DNA of 5,656 nucleotides from Acetobacteraceae bacterium (GTDB lineage Bacteria; Pseudomonadota; Alphaproteobacteria; Acetobacterales; Acetobacteraceae), in assembly GCA_027306955.1 (NCBI GenBank), contig DAHUXX010000002.1:1-5656 (forward strand), in the 5' to 3' direction. How positions within the stretch are numbered: the first letter of the stretch is position 1; each line of letters begins with the position of its first letter. Shown piece by piece: positions 1 through 5,656 of this stretch. Under the pieces are notes generated by a model. It had not been told where the DNA came from, searched no databases, and was given only the letters and a program-made list of their open reading frames with translations. The position numbers and the translations under genes are program-made.

Positions 1-351
1 GGCAGCTCACTGGTCTGGGACAGCCGAGCGGCCGTGAGGTTGGCCGGCTGGCGACCATCAAGGATAGCGGTGGTGATGTCCGGGGCAAGGTAGGCCAGCC
101 GGACGATGCGGCTGAAGTAGGAGTCAGTGACTCCCATCGCGTTGGCGCACGCGTCGATGCTGTCGTGATGGCGGGCCTCGAGTTCCTTGCGCATCGCGTA
201 CACACGGGCCAGGAGACGGATTAGGGTTGGATCGGACTGTGGGGTGGCCTCGGGTCCGTCGGCTACCAGCTTCATTGCCAGGCCGGTCCGACAAAGCTGC
301 GCATCGATGGTGAGGATGACGGGGTCCTGGTGATCACGATCGGTGTTGGTA
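1..351 (-). pseudogene. C-terminal fragment of a large serine recombinase
   Basis: The minus strand is open from about 351 to the left edge, roughly 117 codons. It reads like the C-terminal part of large serine recombinases (resolvase/invertase type) common in alphaproteobacteria. Seen in the translation: a stretch DPVILTIDAQLCRTGLAMKL, then SDPTLIRLLARVYAMRKELE, then a helix-turn-helix-like segment (SIDACANAMGVTDSYFSRIV) leading into LAYLAPDITTAILDGRQP, which I recognise as the conserved C-terminal signature of this group. The N-terminal catalytic serine domain and the zinc-ribbon region are absent. The frame stays open beyond 351 through the inverted-repeat module, but there the translation (arginine- and glycine-rich) no longer looks like recombinase. 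The fragment therefore seems to be cut at the repeat boundary. The 3' end lies outside the window, so whether the C-terminus is intact cannot be told. The family assignment is from memory of the signature. Confidence 0.7.
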
Positions 352-445
352 TTGACCTGCCCCCCCCGCCGGTCCAACAACCGGTAGCGGCGCAAAAGCC
401 CCCGGGCTCTCACGATGATCGAGGGACCAGAGGGGGGCAGGTCAA
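352..445. repeat. 94-bp module bounded by 14-bp inverted repeats, insertion-sequence-end-like
   Basis: TTGACCTGCCCCCC at 352-365 is repeated exactly in inverted orientation as GGGGGGCAGGTCAA at 432-445. The left copy continues into a run of eight C (360-367). The two copies face each other as terminal repeats do, and the TGACCTGCCCCC-type end resembles ends I associate with IS3-family elements. No transposase fits in 94 bp, so this is either a MITE-like element, a remnant left by deletion inside an insertion sequence, or two abutting IS ends. I see no convincing target-site duplication: the flanks are GGTGTTGGTA on the left and GTCGACGTTC on the right. The module sits exactly between a truncated recombinase and a truncated helicase remnant. 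Confidence 0.6.
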
Positions 446-579
446 GTCGACGTTCGTTTGACGAGAACCTGCATGCTCTGCTGCAACGCAAGCGTGAGTT
501 GTTCAGAGACACGCTGATGCCCGTTGACATCGATGACGAGGAGGCGCTCACGCTTGTCAAGCAATCAACCTCGGGATGA
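446..579 (+). pseudogene. C-terminal remnant of a SNF2-family helicase
   Basis: About 44 codons ending at TGA 577-579 translate to a segment beginning SRRSFDENLHALLQRKRELF and continuing RDTLMPVDIDDEEAL. The pattern FD-x2-L-x2-LL-x-RKR-x-LFR-x3-MP resembles the extreme C-terminus of SNF2-type DEAD/DEAH helicases, including those found in defence islands. The similarity starts immediately to the right of the inverted repeat that ends at 445. The open frame extends back to an ATG at 415, inside the repeat module, but the residues added there (glycine-rich) look unrelated. None of the helicase motifs is present, so the piece cannot function as a helicase. Its stop overlaps an ATG at 576 in an ATGA arrangement, suggesting the parent gene was translationally coupled to a following gene. 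The family call rests on a short stretch and is moderate at best. Confidence 0.5.
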
Positions 580-725
580 TCGACGATAGAGATCTTCGTG
601 AGATAGGTGGCAAACTAAGTTCAAGGGCGAGATTGAGCCAGGGGACTCGGCGGCAATTTTTCTTCGAGTCACGGGTCTTGGCGTGTCCGTCATTGCGATT
701 TTTCAACGCTATCTTGAAGCGTAGC
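576..725 (+). other. AT-richer degraded sequence, possible start of a lost downstream gene
   Basis: This stretch is markedly lower in GC than the rest, around half by eye. An ATG at 576 overlaps the helicase-remnant stop (ATGA) and opens a 61-codon frame to 761, beginning MIDDRDLREIGGK. That frame soon loses protein-like character and its 3' end overlaps the opposing nuclease gene. A second frame, open from 602 to a TAG at 722-724, reads more like protein, including FKGEIEPGDSAAIFLRVTG and GVSVIAIFQRYLEA. One reading is the N-terminal end of a coupled gene broken by a frameshift. Chance is also possible. I recognise no family and see no clear terminator hairpin between these converging units. 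Confidence 0.25.
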
Positions 726-2228
726 TCAATGACACTCGCGAAGATTACTCGACTGAACTAATGCAACCAGAGCCCGATGCACCTCGACCATCGCCAGTGT
801 ATCGCGCTTGCAATAGGTGAGAAGCGCCTGGCGGAGGCGCGTGACGTCAGCCGGGTCGGCGGTGGCACCCGAGGCGATCTGGGCGAAGGCCGCTGAGGCG
901 GCGGCGCCGTCGGCGATGTGTTCGAGGTCGTCGTAGCCGAAGCCGGGGCTGAGGGCGGGGGCGACGGCCTTGATCGAGTTGCTGAAGCCGAACTCGGGGA
1001 AGTAAACCGCGCCGCGGACGATCGGCAGAAGGTCGGCGAGGCTGCGGATGATGGCTTCGATCGGTTCGGACAGATCCGGGAAGTGGGCGACGAGAGCCCT
1101 GAGTTGGGTCTGTTCGTACGCGGAATACACGACGATCGGCAAGCTCGTACCTGCGAGCGCCGCGATAAGGGATTTGGCAAAGGCGCGACGCGGGTCTTCG
1201 GTCCCGTCAGCAAGAAATTCCTCGTGGGCCAAGCTACCATCGGCGTCCATGACGTGCAGTGACCATTGGAAGGGCAGCGTCTGGTAGGGGCGCGTTCCGG
1301 CGTAAAGCGGGATGGGTGGCATCATCGCCTCGAAGTCCAGGTAACAGGCCGGCGGCCCGAACCGGTGCAGCAGGCGGGCCAGGTCCGGCGCGACGTACGG
1401 ACGGCCGGTGATGATGGCCTCACGGATGACGCCCTGCTTCCAGGCCAGCGGGAAGTCTGCGGGGATATCCGAGATCGCAACGATGCCTCGCTCGGCGAGC
1501 TGGTCCTTCTGCGCCTGTTTCAGGCGCGGCATGTGGTGCACCCAGTCCCCCGGCTTGTCAGCGGCGCAGCGGTCCCAGAAGGCACAGTCGTAAGGCGTGC
1601 TGCAGTGCGGGCCTGGTTCGACCGTTGGCTCGGTAGTCGTCACGAGGGCCGCGCGCATTGCCGGGAGCAGCGTTGGCACATCGGCGAGGCGCATCTCCAC
1701 GTCCTCGGTGACGTCCACGCGGGTGAAGAACTGCTGCCAGTCGATGGCATCCGGCCCGCGGACATAAGCGGTATTGACGTGGAGCGCCTCGATCGCACAC
1801 GGGGCGGTGCCGGCGGCGCGCATCACATGGGCCTGGAGCGCGATGTCGTCGAGGTGGTGCTCCTTGACGCTGGTGCTGCTCTTCACCTCGATGAGGCCCC
1901 AGCCGTCCGGGCGACGCTCGAGGATATCGACGCGCACGCGGATGTCGCCATGGACGAACGCAGCCTCGAAGATCGCGGGGACGTTGGGATCGCGCATCAA
2001 CGCCGCGGTGCGCGTCGTGGCCTGCTCGTGTTCCCGAGGCGCCTCATCGACGAGTACCCCGCCCGGGAACAGCAGACGCGCCTTGCTGCCGATCTCGACA
2101 CCGATATCGGCCGGCGTTCCCGGAGTGGGCGGCGCGTCGTCTGGCGGCTCGCGAACCTGCAGCCAAAGGCGGCGCAGGCATTGCAGCCCGGCCATGTAGC
2201 GTGACTTCGTAAGGTAGGTCGTGGTCAT
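726..2228 (-). CDS. DUF2779 protein: Cas4/RecB-like nuclease fused to DEDD exonuclease domain
   Basis: The 500-residue product matches the DUF2779 family (TM0106-type RecB nucleases) in length and motif order. Residues 1-225 form a PD-(D/E)XK nuclease domain: start signature LTKSRYMAGLQC with Cys17, catalytic D101 (VRVDIL), E114 and K116 (LIEVKSS), Q132, then Cys209, Cys215 and Cys221. In Cas4/AddB-like proteins four such cysteines bind an iron-sulfur cluster. Residues 295-490 form an RNase H-like DEDD exonuclease: D298 and E300 (YLDFE), E372 (YSAYE), D399 (ADLLP), the SIKAV segment near 418-422, and D476 (YCKRDT). All expected acidic residues are present, so both domains look active. The likely role is nucleic-acid end processing in the cytoplasm; its substrate is unknown. 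The ATG at 2228 is supported by the family N-terminus, although its ribosome site (GGTGA, very close) is weak. It is transcribed divergently from the AAA+/WYL genes. Confidence 0.9.
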   Translation of the reverse strand: MTTTYLTKSRYMAGLQCLRRLWLQVREPPDDAPPTPGTPADIGVEIGSKARLLFPGGVLVDEAPREHEQATTRTAALMRDPNVPAIFEAAFVHGDIRVRVDILERRPDGWGLIEVKSSTSVKEHHLDDIALQAHVMRAAGTAPCAIEALHVNTAYVRGPDAIDWQQFFTRVDVTEDVEMRLADVPTLLPAMRAALVTTTEPTVEPGPHCSTPYDCAFWDRCAADKPGDWVHHMPRLKQAQKDQLAERGIVAISDIPADFPLAWKQGVIREAIITGRPYVAPDLARLLHRFGPPACYLDFEAMMPPIPLYAGTRPYQTLPFQWSLHVMDADGSLAHEEFLADGTEDPRRAFAKSLIAALAGTSLPIVVYSAYEQTQLRALVAHFPDLSEPIEAIIRSLADLLPIVRGAVYFPEFGFSNSIKAVAPALSPGFGYDDLEHIADGAAASAAFAQIASGATADPADVTRLRQALLTYCKRDTLAMVEVHRALVALVQSSNLRECH

Positions 2229-2476
2229 CGTTCACCGGCAAAGGCTGCGCGAACGTGACCTCGGCCGTTGACCGTTGCAACATTCCGTTCCGCAGCAGCG
2301 TTCGGAGCACGTCCGCCTTTGACGTAGAGCTGTGCTTTATGGGGTTTCGCGACACTATCGAGGGACCATACCCCAGCCCGGTATGCACAGAACCACACGC
2401 CCTGGCCTTTGCGAACAACCGCCATAGCCCCCGCCCAATCCCGGGTGGGGGATGCTTGTCCGCCAAGGAGGCCATC
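2229..2476. promoter_or_regulatory. Divergent intergenic region with presumed promoters
   Basis: These 248 bases separate the minus-strand nuclease gene from the plus-strand small gene and must carry promoters for both if neither is read from farther away. Frames on both strands are open across parts of it, but their translations do not look like protein. TTGACG at 2319-2324 is a candidate plus-strand -35 hexamer, but I see no matching -10 at normal spacing. The downstream end is a plausible leader ending in the Shine-Dalgarno at 2465-2471. No tRNA, riboswitch or obvious operator could be supported. Confidence 0.4.
2465..2471 (+). promoter_or_regulatory. Strong Shine-Dalgarno that sets the start of the small gene
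   Basis: AAGGAGG lies five bases before the ATG at 2477. It is the best ribosome binding site in the window. It argues for the ATG at 2477 over an in-frame ATG at 2255, whose extra 74 residues do not look protein-like. Confidence 0.8.
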
Positions 2477-2809
2477 ATGTTTCGTGTGCAGACCCAAGTC
2501 GTCCTCGTTCCCTCGGCCGAGGCGCGCCAGGAGCTTGGTGTGCAGCTGCGTCCGGCAGGGCTTGCCGCCTGGCGCGAGCTCGCGCGGCGCGGCCAGGGGC
2601 TGGAGATGGCCCATTTCCAGATCGTCCATGACAGAACGTGCCTCGCCGTCAGTTCGCGGCTGCGGCGCGACGGGGCGATCGAGATCGCACTCGGCCTGGG
2701 TGACCCGCGGATGGCGGCGCGGGTGATCCCGGCAGTCGAACTGCGGCGTGCCGAGATGCTCGCCGCCAGCCGCGCGCGTCGCGCACCGCAAGCCGTCCGG
2801 GCGCGATAG
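2477..2809 (+). CDS. Small 110-residue protein of unknown family
   Basis: I do not recognise this protein. It begins MFRVQTQVVLVPSAEARQEL and ends in an arginine-rich tail (about residues 89-110). Residues 1-11 look like a beta strand, 23-43 an amphipathic helix (PAGLAAWRELARRG), 46-75 an alternating strand region (FQIVHD, CLAVSS, AIEIALGLG), and 76-102 helix. There is no signal peptide, membrane segment, zinc-binding cysteine set or evident helix-turn-helix; the only cysteine is residue 55. The strong AAGGAGG at 2465-2471 and codon use like its neighbours make it very likely to be expressed. It stands 78 bases upstream of the AAA+ ATPase gene on the same strand, with a hairpin between, so co-transcription is likely. 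An adaptor, substrate-binding or regulatory partner of the ATPase is possible, but that is only inferred from position. Confidence 0.75.
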   Translation: MFRVQTQVVLVPSAEARQELGVQLRPAGLAAWRELARRGQGLEMAHFQIVHDRTCLAVSSRLRRDGAIEIALGLGDPRMAARVIPAVELRRAEMLAASRARRAPQAVRAR

Positions 2810-2819
2810 GCGCTGCCCC

Positions 2820-2854
2820 GCACCATGCGTCCGGTTCTGACGGACGCATGGTGC
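2820..2854 (+). repeat. Perfect 14-bp inverted repeat (hairpin) between small gene and ATPase gene
   Basis: GCACCATGCGTCCG at 2820-2833 pairs perfectly with CGGACGCATGGTGC at 2841-2854 around a 7-base loop (GTTCTGA). It starts 10 bases after the small gene's stop. The stem is GC-rich and strong enough for a terminator, but what follows (ATTCCCTGTTCATTG) has no run of T, so classic intrinsic termination is doubtful. It could be a partial terminator or attenuator, a processing or 3'-stabilising stem that lowers expression of the ATPase relative to the small protein, or a palindromic DNA site. An in-frame ATG at 2825 lies within the stem. Confidence 0.8.
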
Positions 2855-2875
2855 ATTCCCTGTTCATTGCAGACC

Positions 2876-2880
2876 GGAGA
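2876..2880 (+). promoter_or_regulatory. Shine-Dalgarno that sets the ATPase start
   Basis: GGAGA lies seven bases before the ATG at 2888. It favours that start over the in-frame ATG at 2825, which sits inside the hairpin stem and has no ribosome site. Confidence 0.6.
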
Positions 2881-2887
2881 TAATCCC

Positions 2888-4981
2888 ATGCCCGTTTCTT
2901 GCTCGCCTCGTTTCATGCCTTCGATTGTTGCAACCGGTGGCACGGCGCTCACGGCGATGCGCTACGCCGCGCGCGTTCATGCCGCCGTGGATCGTCGCTC
3001 GCCCGAGGCCAGCACCGTCGCCGACTGGCTGCTGCAGAGCGCCGGGACGTTCGCCCTGGCCGATGCCGATCTGCCTGAGAGCTCAGGGCGTCGCGGTTGG
3101 CGCCAGGAGGACGTTTCCGCGCTGGCGTGGCGGACCATCGGCACCGCCATCGCCTCAGCCCTCGCCAGGCAGCTGGAGGGCCGCAGGCGCGTATCGGACC
3201 AGTGGGTCACGGCCATCGCGAGGAGGCTCAGCTTCGACCGGACAGAGACCGCCATTCTCGCTCTGGCGTTGCACTACCGCATCGACCGCCGGGTCGAGCT
3301 TCTGTTCGACAAGCTGAGCGACTGCCGCGACGGCCCCACGGTCCTCCATGCCGATACCGACCTGATCGGCCTGCTCGTGGGCGAGCCGGCGGAGCGCGTC
3401 GAGCGTTGTCTCGCGCCGGATGCCCGACTGCTGGCGAGCGGCCTGCTCCTTGCCGGCCGCGATGGGGAGCTGGAGCTGCTGCCCCGGCTTGTCTCGGCGG
3501 TGCGCCGGGGGATGGCCCCCGGTGTGGATTTCTATGACCAGTTGCTCGGCACGGCGACGCTGGCGCCGTTGCCGTGGGAGGCGTTCGACCATCTCGGACG
3601 GGAGGCGGAACTGGCGGCGGAACTGCTGCGAGCGGCGCTCGCCCAACGCCAGGGGGCCAACATCCTGCTCTATGGCCTGCCCGGTACCGGCAAAACCTCG
3701 TTCGCCGCGAGTGTCACCAAAAAGGTTGGAGCGCGGCTGAGGCCAGTTGTCGAGGCGGACGAGGCGAACGGTGAACCGACACGCATCGAGCGGCTGTACG
3801 GGCTGCGCCTCGCGCACCGACTCGCCGTCCCGGGAGAGACGGTGTTGCTCTTCGACGAGGCGGAGGATCTGTTCGTCCGCGACCCGTCACCCTTCGGTGT
3901 CCCGCTGACCAATTCGCGCGTGTTCCTGCACCGCCTGCTGGAGCAGGGAACGGCGCCGGTGATCTGGACGGCCAACGACATCGACGTGCTCGGCTCTGCC
4001 GTGCTGCGGCGAATGACGATGTGCCTGGAGCTGAAGATTCCCAACCTCGCGACCCGCACCCGGCTGTGGCGGCGCATGGGCGAGACGGAGGGCGTGGCGC
4101 TGGCAGAGGCGGACGCGGCGAGGCTCGCACGTCTGGTGCCGGCGGCGCCGGCTGTGGCGGCGACCGCCCTGCGCGCGACCAAGCTGGTGGGCGGCGACGC
4201 GGACACGGCGCGGCTGATCGTCGAGGGTGTGGCGCGGGCGGTGGGCGGTGGGCGCGCGCCGGCACCCGAACCCGCGGCGGACGCGGAGTACGATCCCACA
4301 CTGGTCAACGCGGACGCCGATCTCGCGGCACTGGCCGACCGGCTGTGCGCGCCGGGGGCGTCGCGGGCGGTCTCCTTTCTGCTGTCGGGTCCGTCGGGCT
4401 CGGGCAAGACGGCGTGGGTGCGGCATCTCGCCGGACGCATGGGGCTGCCGTTGCTGCAGCGCCGTGCCTCCGACCTGCTCGACCCGTTCGTTGGCGGAAC
4501 GGAACACAACATCGCCGCTGCCTTCGCCGAGGCGCGCGAGCAGCCGGCGTTTCTGGTGTTCGACGAGGCGGACAGCCTGCTGCTCGATCGCGGCGAGGCG
4601 GTGCGCAGCTGGGAGGTCTCGCAGGTCAACGAGATGCTGACCTGGATGGAGGCGCACGAGCTGCCCTTCGCCTGCACCACCAACCTTGCCGAGCGGCTGG
4701 ATCGGGCAAGCTTGCGGCGGTTCCTGGTCAAGCTGCGCTTCTCCTGGATGGACGAGACGCAGGCGCGGGCGGCGTTCTGGCGGTTCTTCGGGCTGGAGGC
4801 GCCGGCGCAGCTGGACGCGCTGCGCTGCCTGACACCGGCGGATTTTGCGCTGGTGCGGCGGCGGGCGGCGCTGGAGGGTGCGTCCGGCAACGCGGCCGCG
4901 CTGGTACGGATGCTTGGCGCCGAGTGCGCCGGGCGTGTGGGCGGGCGCGGACCGCTCGGCTTTGCGGCCGGGGCGGCGTGA
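2888..4981 (+). CDS. Tandem AAA+ ATPase (Cdc48/SpoVK-like) with novel N-terminal region
   Basis: The 697-residue product carries two AAA+ modules. The first has Walker A GLPGTGKT (263-270), Walker B VLLFDEAEDLF (319-329), a sensor-1-like Asn363 (IWTAND) and arginines 374-375. The second has Walker A GPSGSGKT (501-508), Walker B FLVFDEADSLL (555-565), Asn599 (TTNL) and arginines 610-611. Both look able to bind and hydrolyse ATP. In the second, FVGGTEHNIAAAF (534-546) matches the Cdc48-type substrate pore loop and following helix; the first has no clear aromatic pore loop, so threading force may come from the second ring. Residues 1-220 are mostly helical and I recognise no domain, but the stretch DRTETAILALALHYRIDRRV (117-136) resembles helices seen in front of other bacterial Cdc48-like ATPases. 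No signal peptide or membrane segment. The expected role is cytoplasmic remodelling of a protein or nucleoprotein target, which is unknown. The WYL gene follows after seven bases. Confidence 0.9.
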   Translation: MPVSCSPRFMPSIVATGGTALTAMRYAARVHAAVDRRSPEASTVADWLLQSAGTFALADADLPESSGRRGWRQEDVSALAWRTIGTAIASALARQLEGRRRVSDQWVTAIARRLSFDRTETAILALALHYRIDRRVELLFDKLSDCRDGPTVLHADTDLIGLLVGEPAERVERCLAPDARLLASGLLLAGRDGELELLPRLVSAVRRGMAPGVDFYDQLLGTATLAPLPWEAFDHLGREAELAAELLRAALAQRQGANILLYGLPGTGKTSFAASVTKKVGARLRPVVEADEANGEPTRIERLYGLRLAHRLAVPGETVLLFDEAEDLFVRDPSPFGVPLTNSRVFLHRLLEQGTAPVIWTANDIDVLGSAVLRRMTMCLELKIPNLATRTRLWRRMGETEGVALAEADAARLARLVPAAPAVAATALRATKLVGGDADTARLIVEGVARAVGGGRAPAPEPAADAEYDPTLVNADADLAALADRLCAPGASRAVSFLLSGPSGSGKTAWVRHLAGRMGLPLLQRRASDLLDPFVGGTEHNIAAAFAEAREQPAFLVFDEADSLLLDRGEAVRSWEVSQVNEMLTWMEAHELPFACTTNLAERLDRASLRRFLVKLRFSWMDETQARAAFWRFFGLEAPAQLDALRCLTPADFALVRRRAALEGASGNAAALVRMLGAECAGRVGGRGPLGFAAGAA

Positions 4982-4988
4982 GCACGCG

Positions 4989-5656
4989 ATGATTGCGGCG
5001 CGCGCCGGCAGCCCGCATCGTCTCGGTATGCGTTACGCCCCTGCCGAACGAATGCTGTCCCTGGCACGCCACCTCGCGGGCACCCGCGCGGGGCTGACGC
5101 TCGACGAGATGGCGCGGGAGCTCGGTGTCGGGCGACGCACGGCGGAGCGGCTACGCGATGCGCTCGTCGCGACGTTCCCGCAGATGGAGTGCCTGGATGG
5201 CGACGACCGGGCGCGGCGCTGGCGGCTGCCCGCGACCGCGCTGGTGGGGGTGGTGGAGCCACGAGCCGAGGCGGTGGCGGCGATCGAGACCGCCGCGCGG
5301 GAGTTTGCCGCCCGTGGCGAGGCGGAGCGGGCCGGACTGCTGCGGGAGACGGCGGCGACGTTGCGCGCGCTGATGCGCCCCGAGGCGCTACGCCGCGCCG
5401 AGCCGGATATCGCCGCGCTGATGGAGGCCGAAGGGATCGCGATGCGGCCGGGCCCCCAGCCGATCCTGGCCCAGGGTCTGCTGGGCACACTGCGCCGCGC
5501 GATCCTTGGCATGCAACTCATTGTCGCGCGTTATGCTGCTGCGGGTGCGGAGGAGCCGGTGACGCGCATCCTCTGCCCTTACGGCATCCTCTATGGCGGC
5601 CGGGGATGGCTGGTGGCGCATGTCGAGGGACTGCCGGAAATGCGCCTGTGGCGGCT
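4989..5656 (+). CDS. HTH-WYL domain transcriptional regulator, 3' end cut by window
   Basis: The 222 codons visible run off the right edge. Residues 15-60 hold a DeoR/HTH_11-type winged helix with a clear helix-turn-helix (LTLDEMARELGVGRRTAERL, 36-55). A helical linker rich in Ala, Arg and Glu spans about 88-150. From about 160 the WYL domain starts (QGLLGTLRRAI), with PYGILYGGRGWLVAHVEG at 197-214; W207-L208-V209 occupies the place of the namesake W-Y-L. WYL domains bind ligands such as nucleic acids or nucleotides and often control defence or DNA-damage genes. The gene starts seven bases after the ATPase stop, so coupled translation is likely. No strong ribosome site is seen for the ATG at 4989; an in-frame ATG at 5028 is an alternative that fits the usual family N-terminus. 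It may control its own operon or the divergent promoter region at 2229-2476, which is inference. Confidence 0.88.
   Translation, partial: MIAARAGSPHRLGMRYAPAERMLSLARHLAGTRAGLTLDEMARELGVGRRTAERLRDALVATFPQMECLDGDDRARRWRLPATALVGVVEPRAEAVAAIETAAREFAARGEAERAGLLRETAATLRALMRPEALRRAEPDIAALMEAEGIAMRPGPQPILAQGLLGTLRRAILGMQLIVARYAAAGAEEPVTRILCPYGILYGGRGWLVAHVEGLPEMRLWR

Noticed and set aside
418..429. ATCGAGGGACCA shared with 2357-2368, considered as a dispersed repeat
   Set aside because: A single 12-base match is about what chance gives in 5.6 kb, and similarity does not extend beyond it.
1266..2204. A 312-codon plus-strand open frame
   Set aside because: It lies wholly opposite the DUF2779 gene, whose catalytic motifs are unmistakable, and its own translation shows no family features.
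2367..2385. CATACC and GGTATG, an inverted pair with a 7-base spacer in the divergent intergenic region, considered as an operator
   Set aside because: Six-base arms at this spacing are expected by chance several times in a window of this size, and no second copy was seen.
2255..2476. Upstream extension of the small gene to an ATG at 2255
   Set aside because: It has no ribosome site, its residues look random, and AAGGAGG sits just before the ATG at 2477.
2225..2791. A 188-codon minus-strand frame ending in an ATGA overlap with the DUF2779 start
   Set aside because: Most of it is antisense to the small gene and I see no conserved motif. The overlap with the nuclease start is tempting, but the translation near it does not resemble a known protein.
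2825..2887. Alternative ATPase start at 2825, adding 21 residues
   Set aside because: This ATG is buried in the hairpin stem with no Shine-Dalgarno, while GGAGA precedes the ATG at 2888 at good spacing.
3670..5490. A 606-codon open frame on the minus strand, opposite the ATPase and WYL genes
   Set aside because: It is a shadow of high-GC coding sequence: the translation is dominated by Arg, Ser, Ala and Pro without motifs, while the plus strand encodes clear AAA+ and WYL domains.

Overview
The window is GC-rich, close to 70% by eye across most of its length, with GC-biased third codon positions. The protein families and the style of the recombinase remnant suggest a high-GC alphaproteobacterium, possibly Rhodospirillales/Acetobacteraceae. 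That placement is inference; no taxonomic marker is present.

Positions 1-725 look like a degraded mobile or accessory junction. A C-terminal piece of a large serine recombinase lies on the minus strand and runs off the left edge. Next comes a 94-bp segment bounded by 14-bp perfect inverted repeats that resemble insertion-sequence ends. Directly after it is the last 44 or so codons of what looks like a SNF2-type helicase on the plus strand. That stop codon overlaps a possible downstream start (ATGA). About 145 bases follow that are visibly more AT-rich than the rest and hold no convincing intact gene.

Positions 726-2228 (minus) encode an intact 500-residue DUF2779 protein. It joins a Cas4/RecB-like PD-(D/E)XK nuclease with iron-sulfur-type cysteines to a DEDD exonuclease (RNase H-like) domain. 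A 248-base divergent intergenic region separates it from a plus-strand gene set.

The plus-strand set has three genes. The first encodes a 110-residue protein of unknown family with a near-perfect Shine-Dalgarno. The second encodes a 697-residue ATPase with two AAA+ domains and an unrecognised helical N-terminus. The third, seven bases downstream, encodes an HTH-WYL transcription regulator cut by the right edge. A perfect 14-bp stem hairpin sits between the small gene and the ATPase gene.

A dual nuclease divergent from a tandem AAA+ ATPase and a WYL regulator, beside recombinase and helicase debris, fits an accessory locus for nucleic-acid processing or anti-phage defence. The individual families are recognisable from sequence. 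That they work as one system is inference and could not be tested here.
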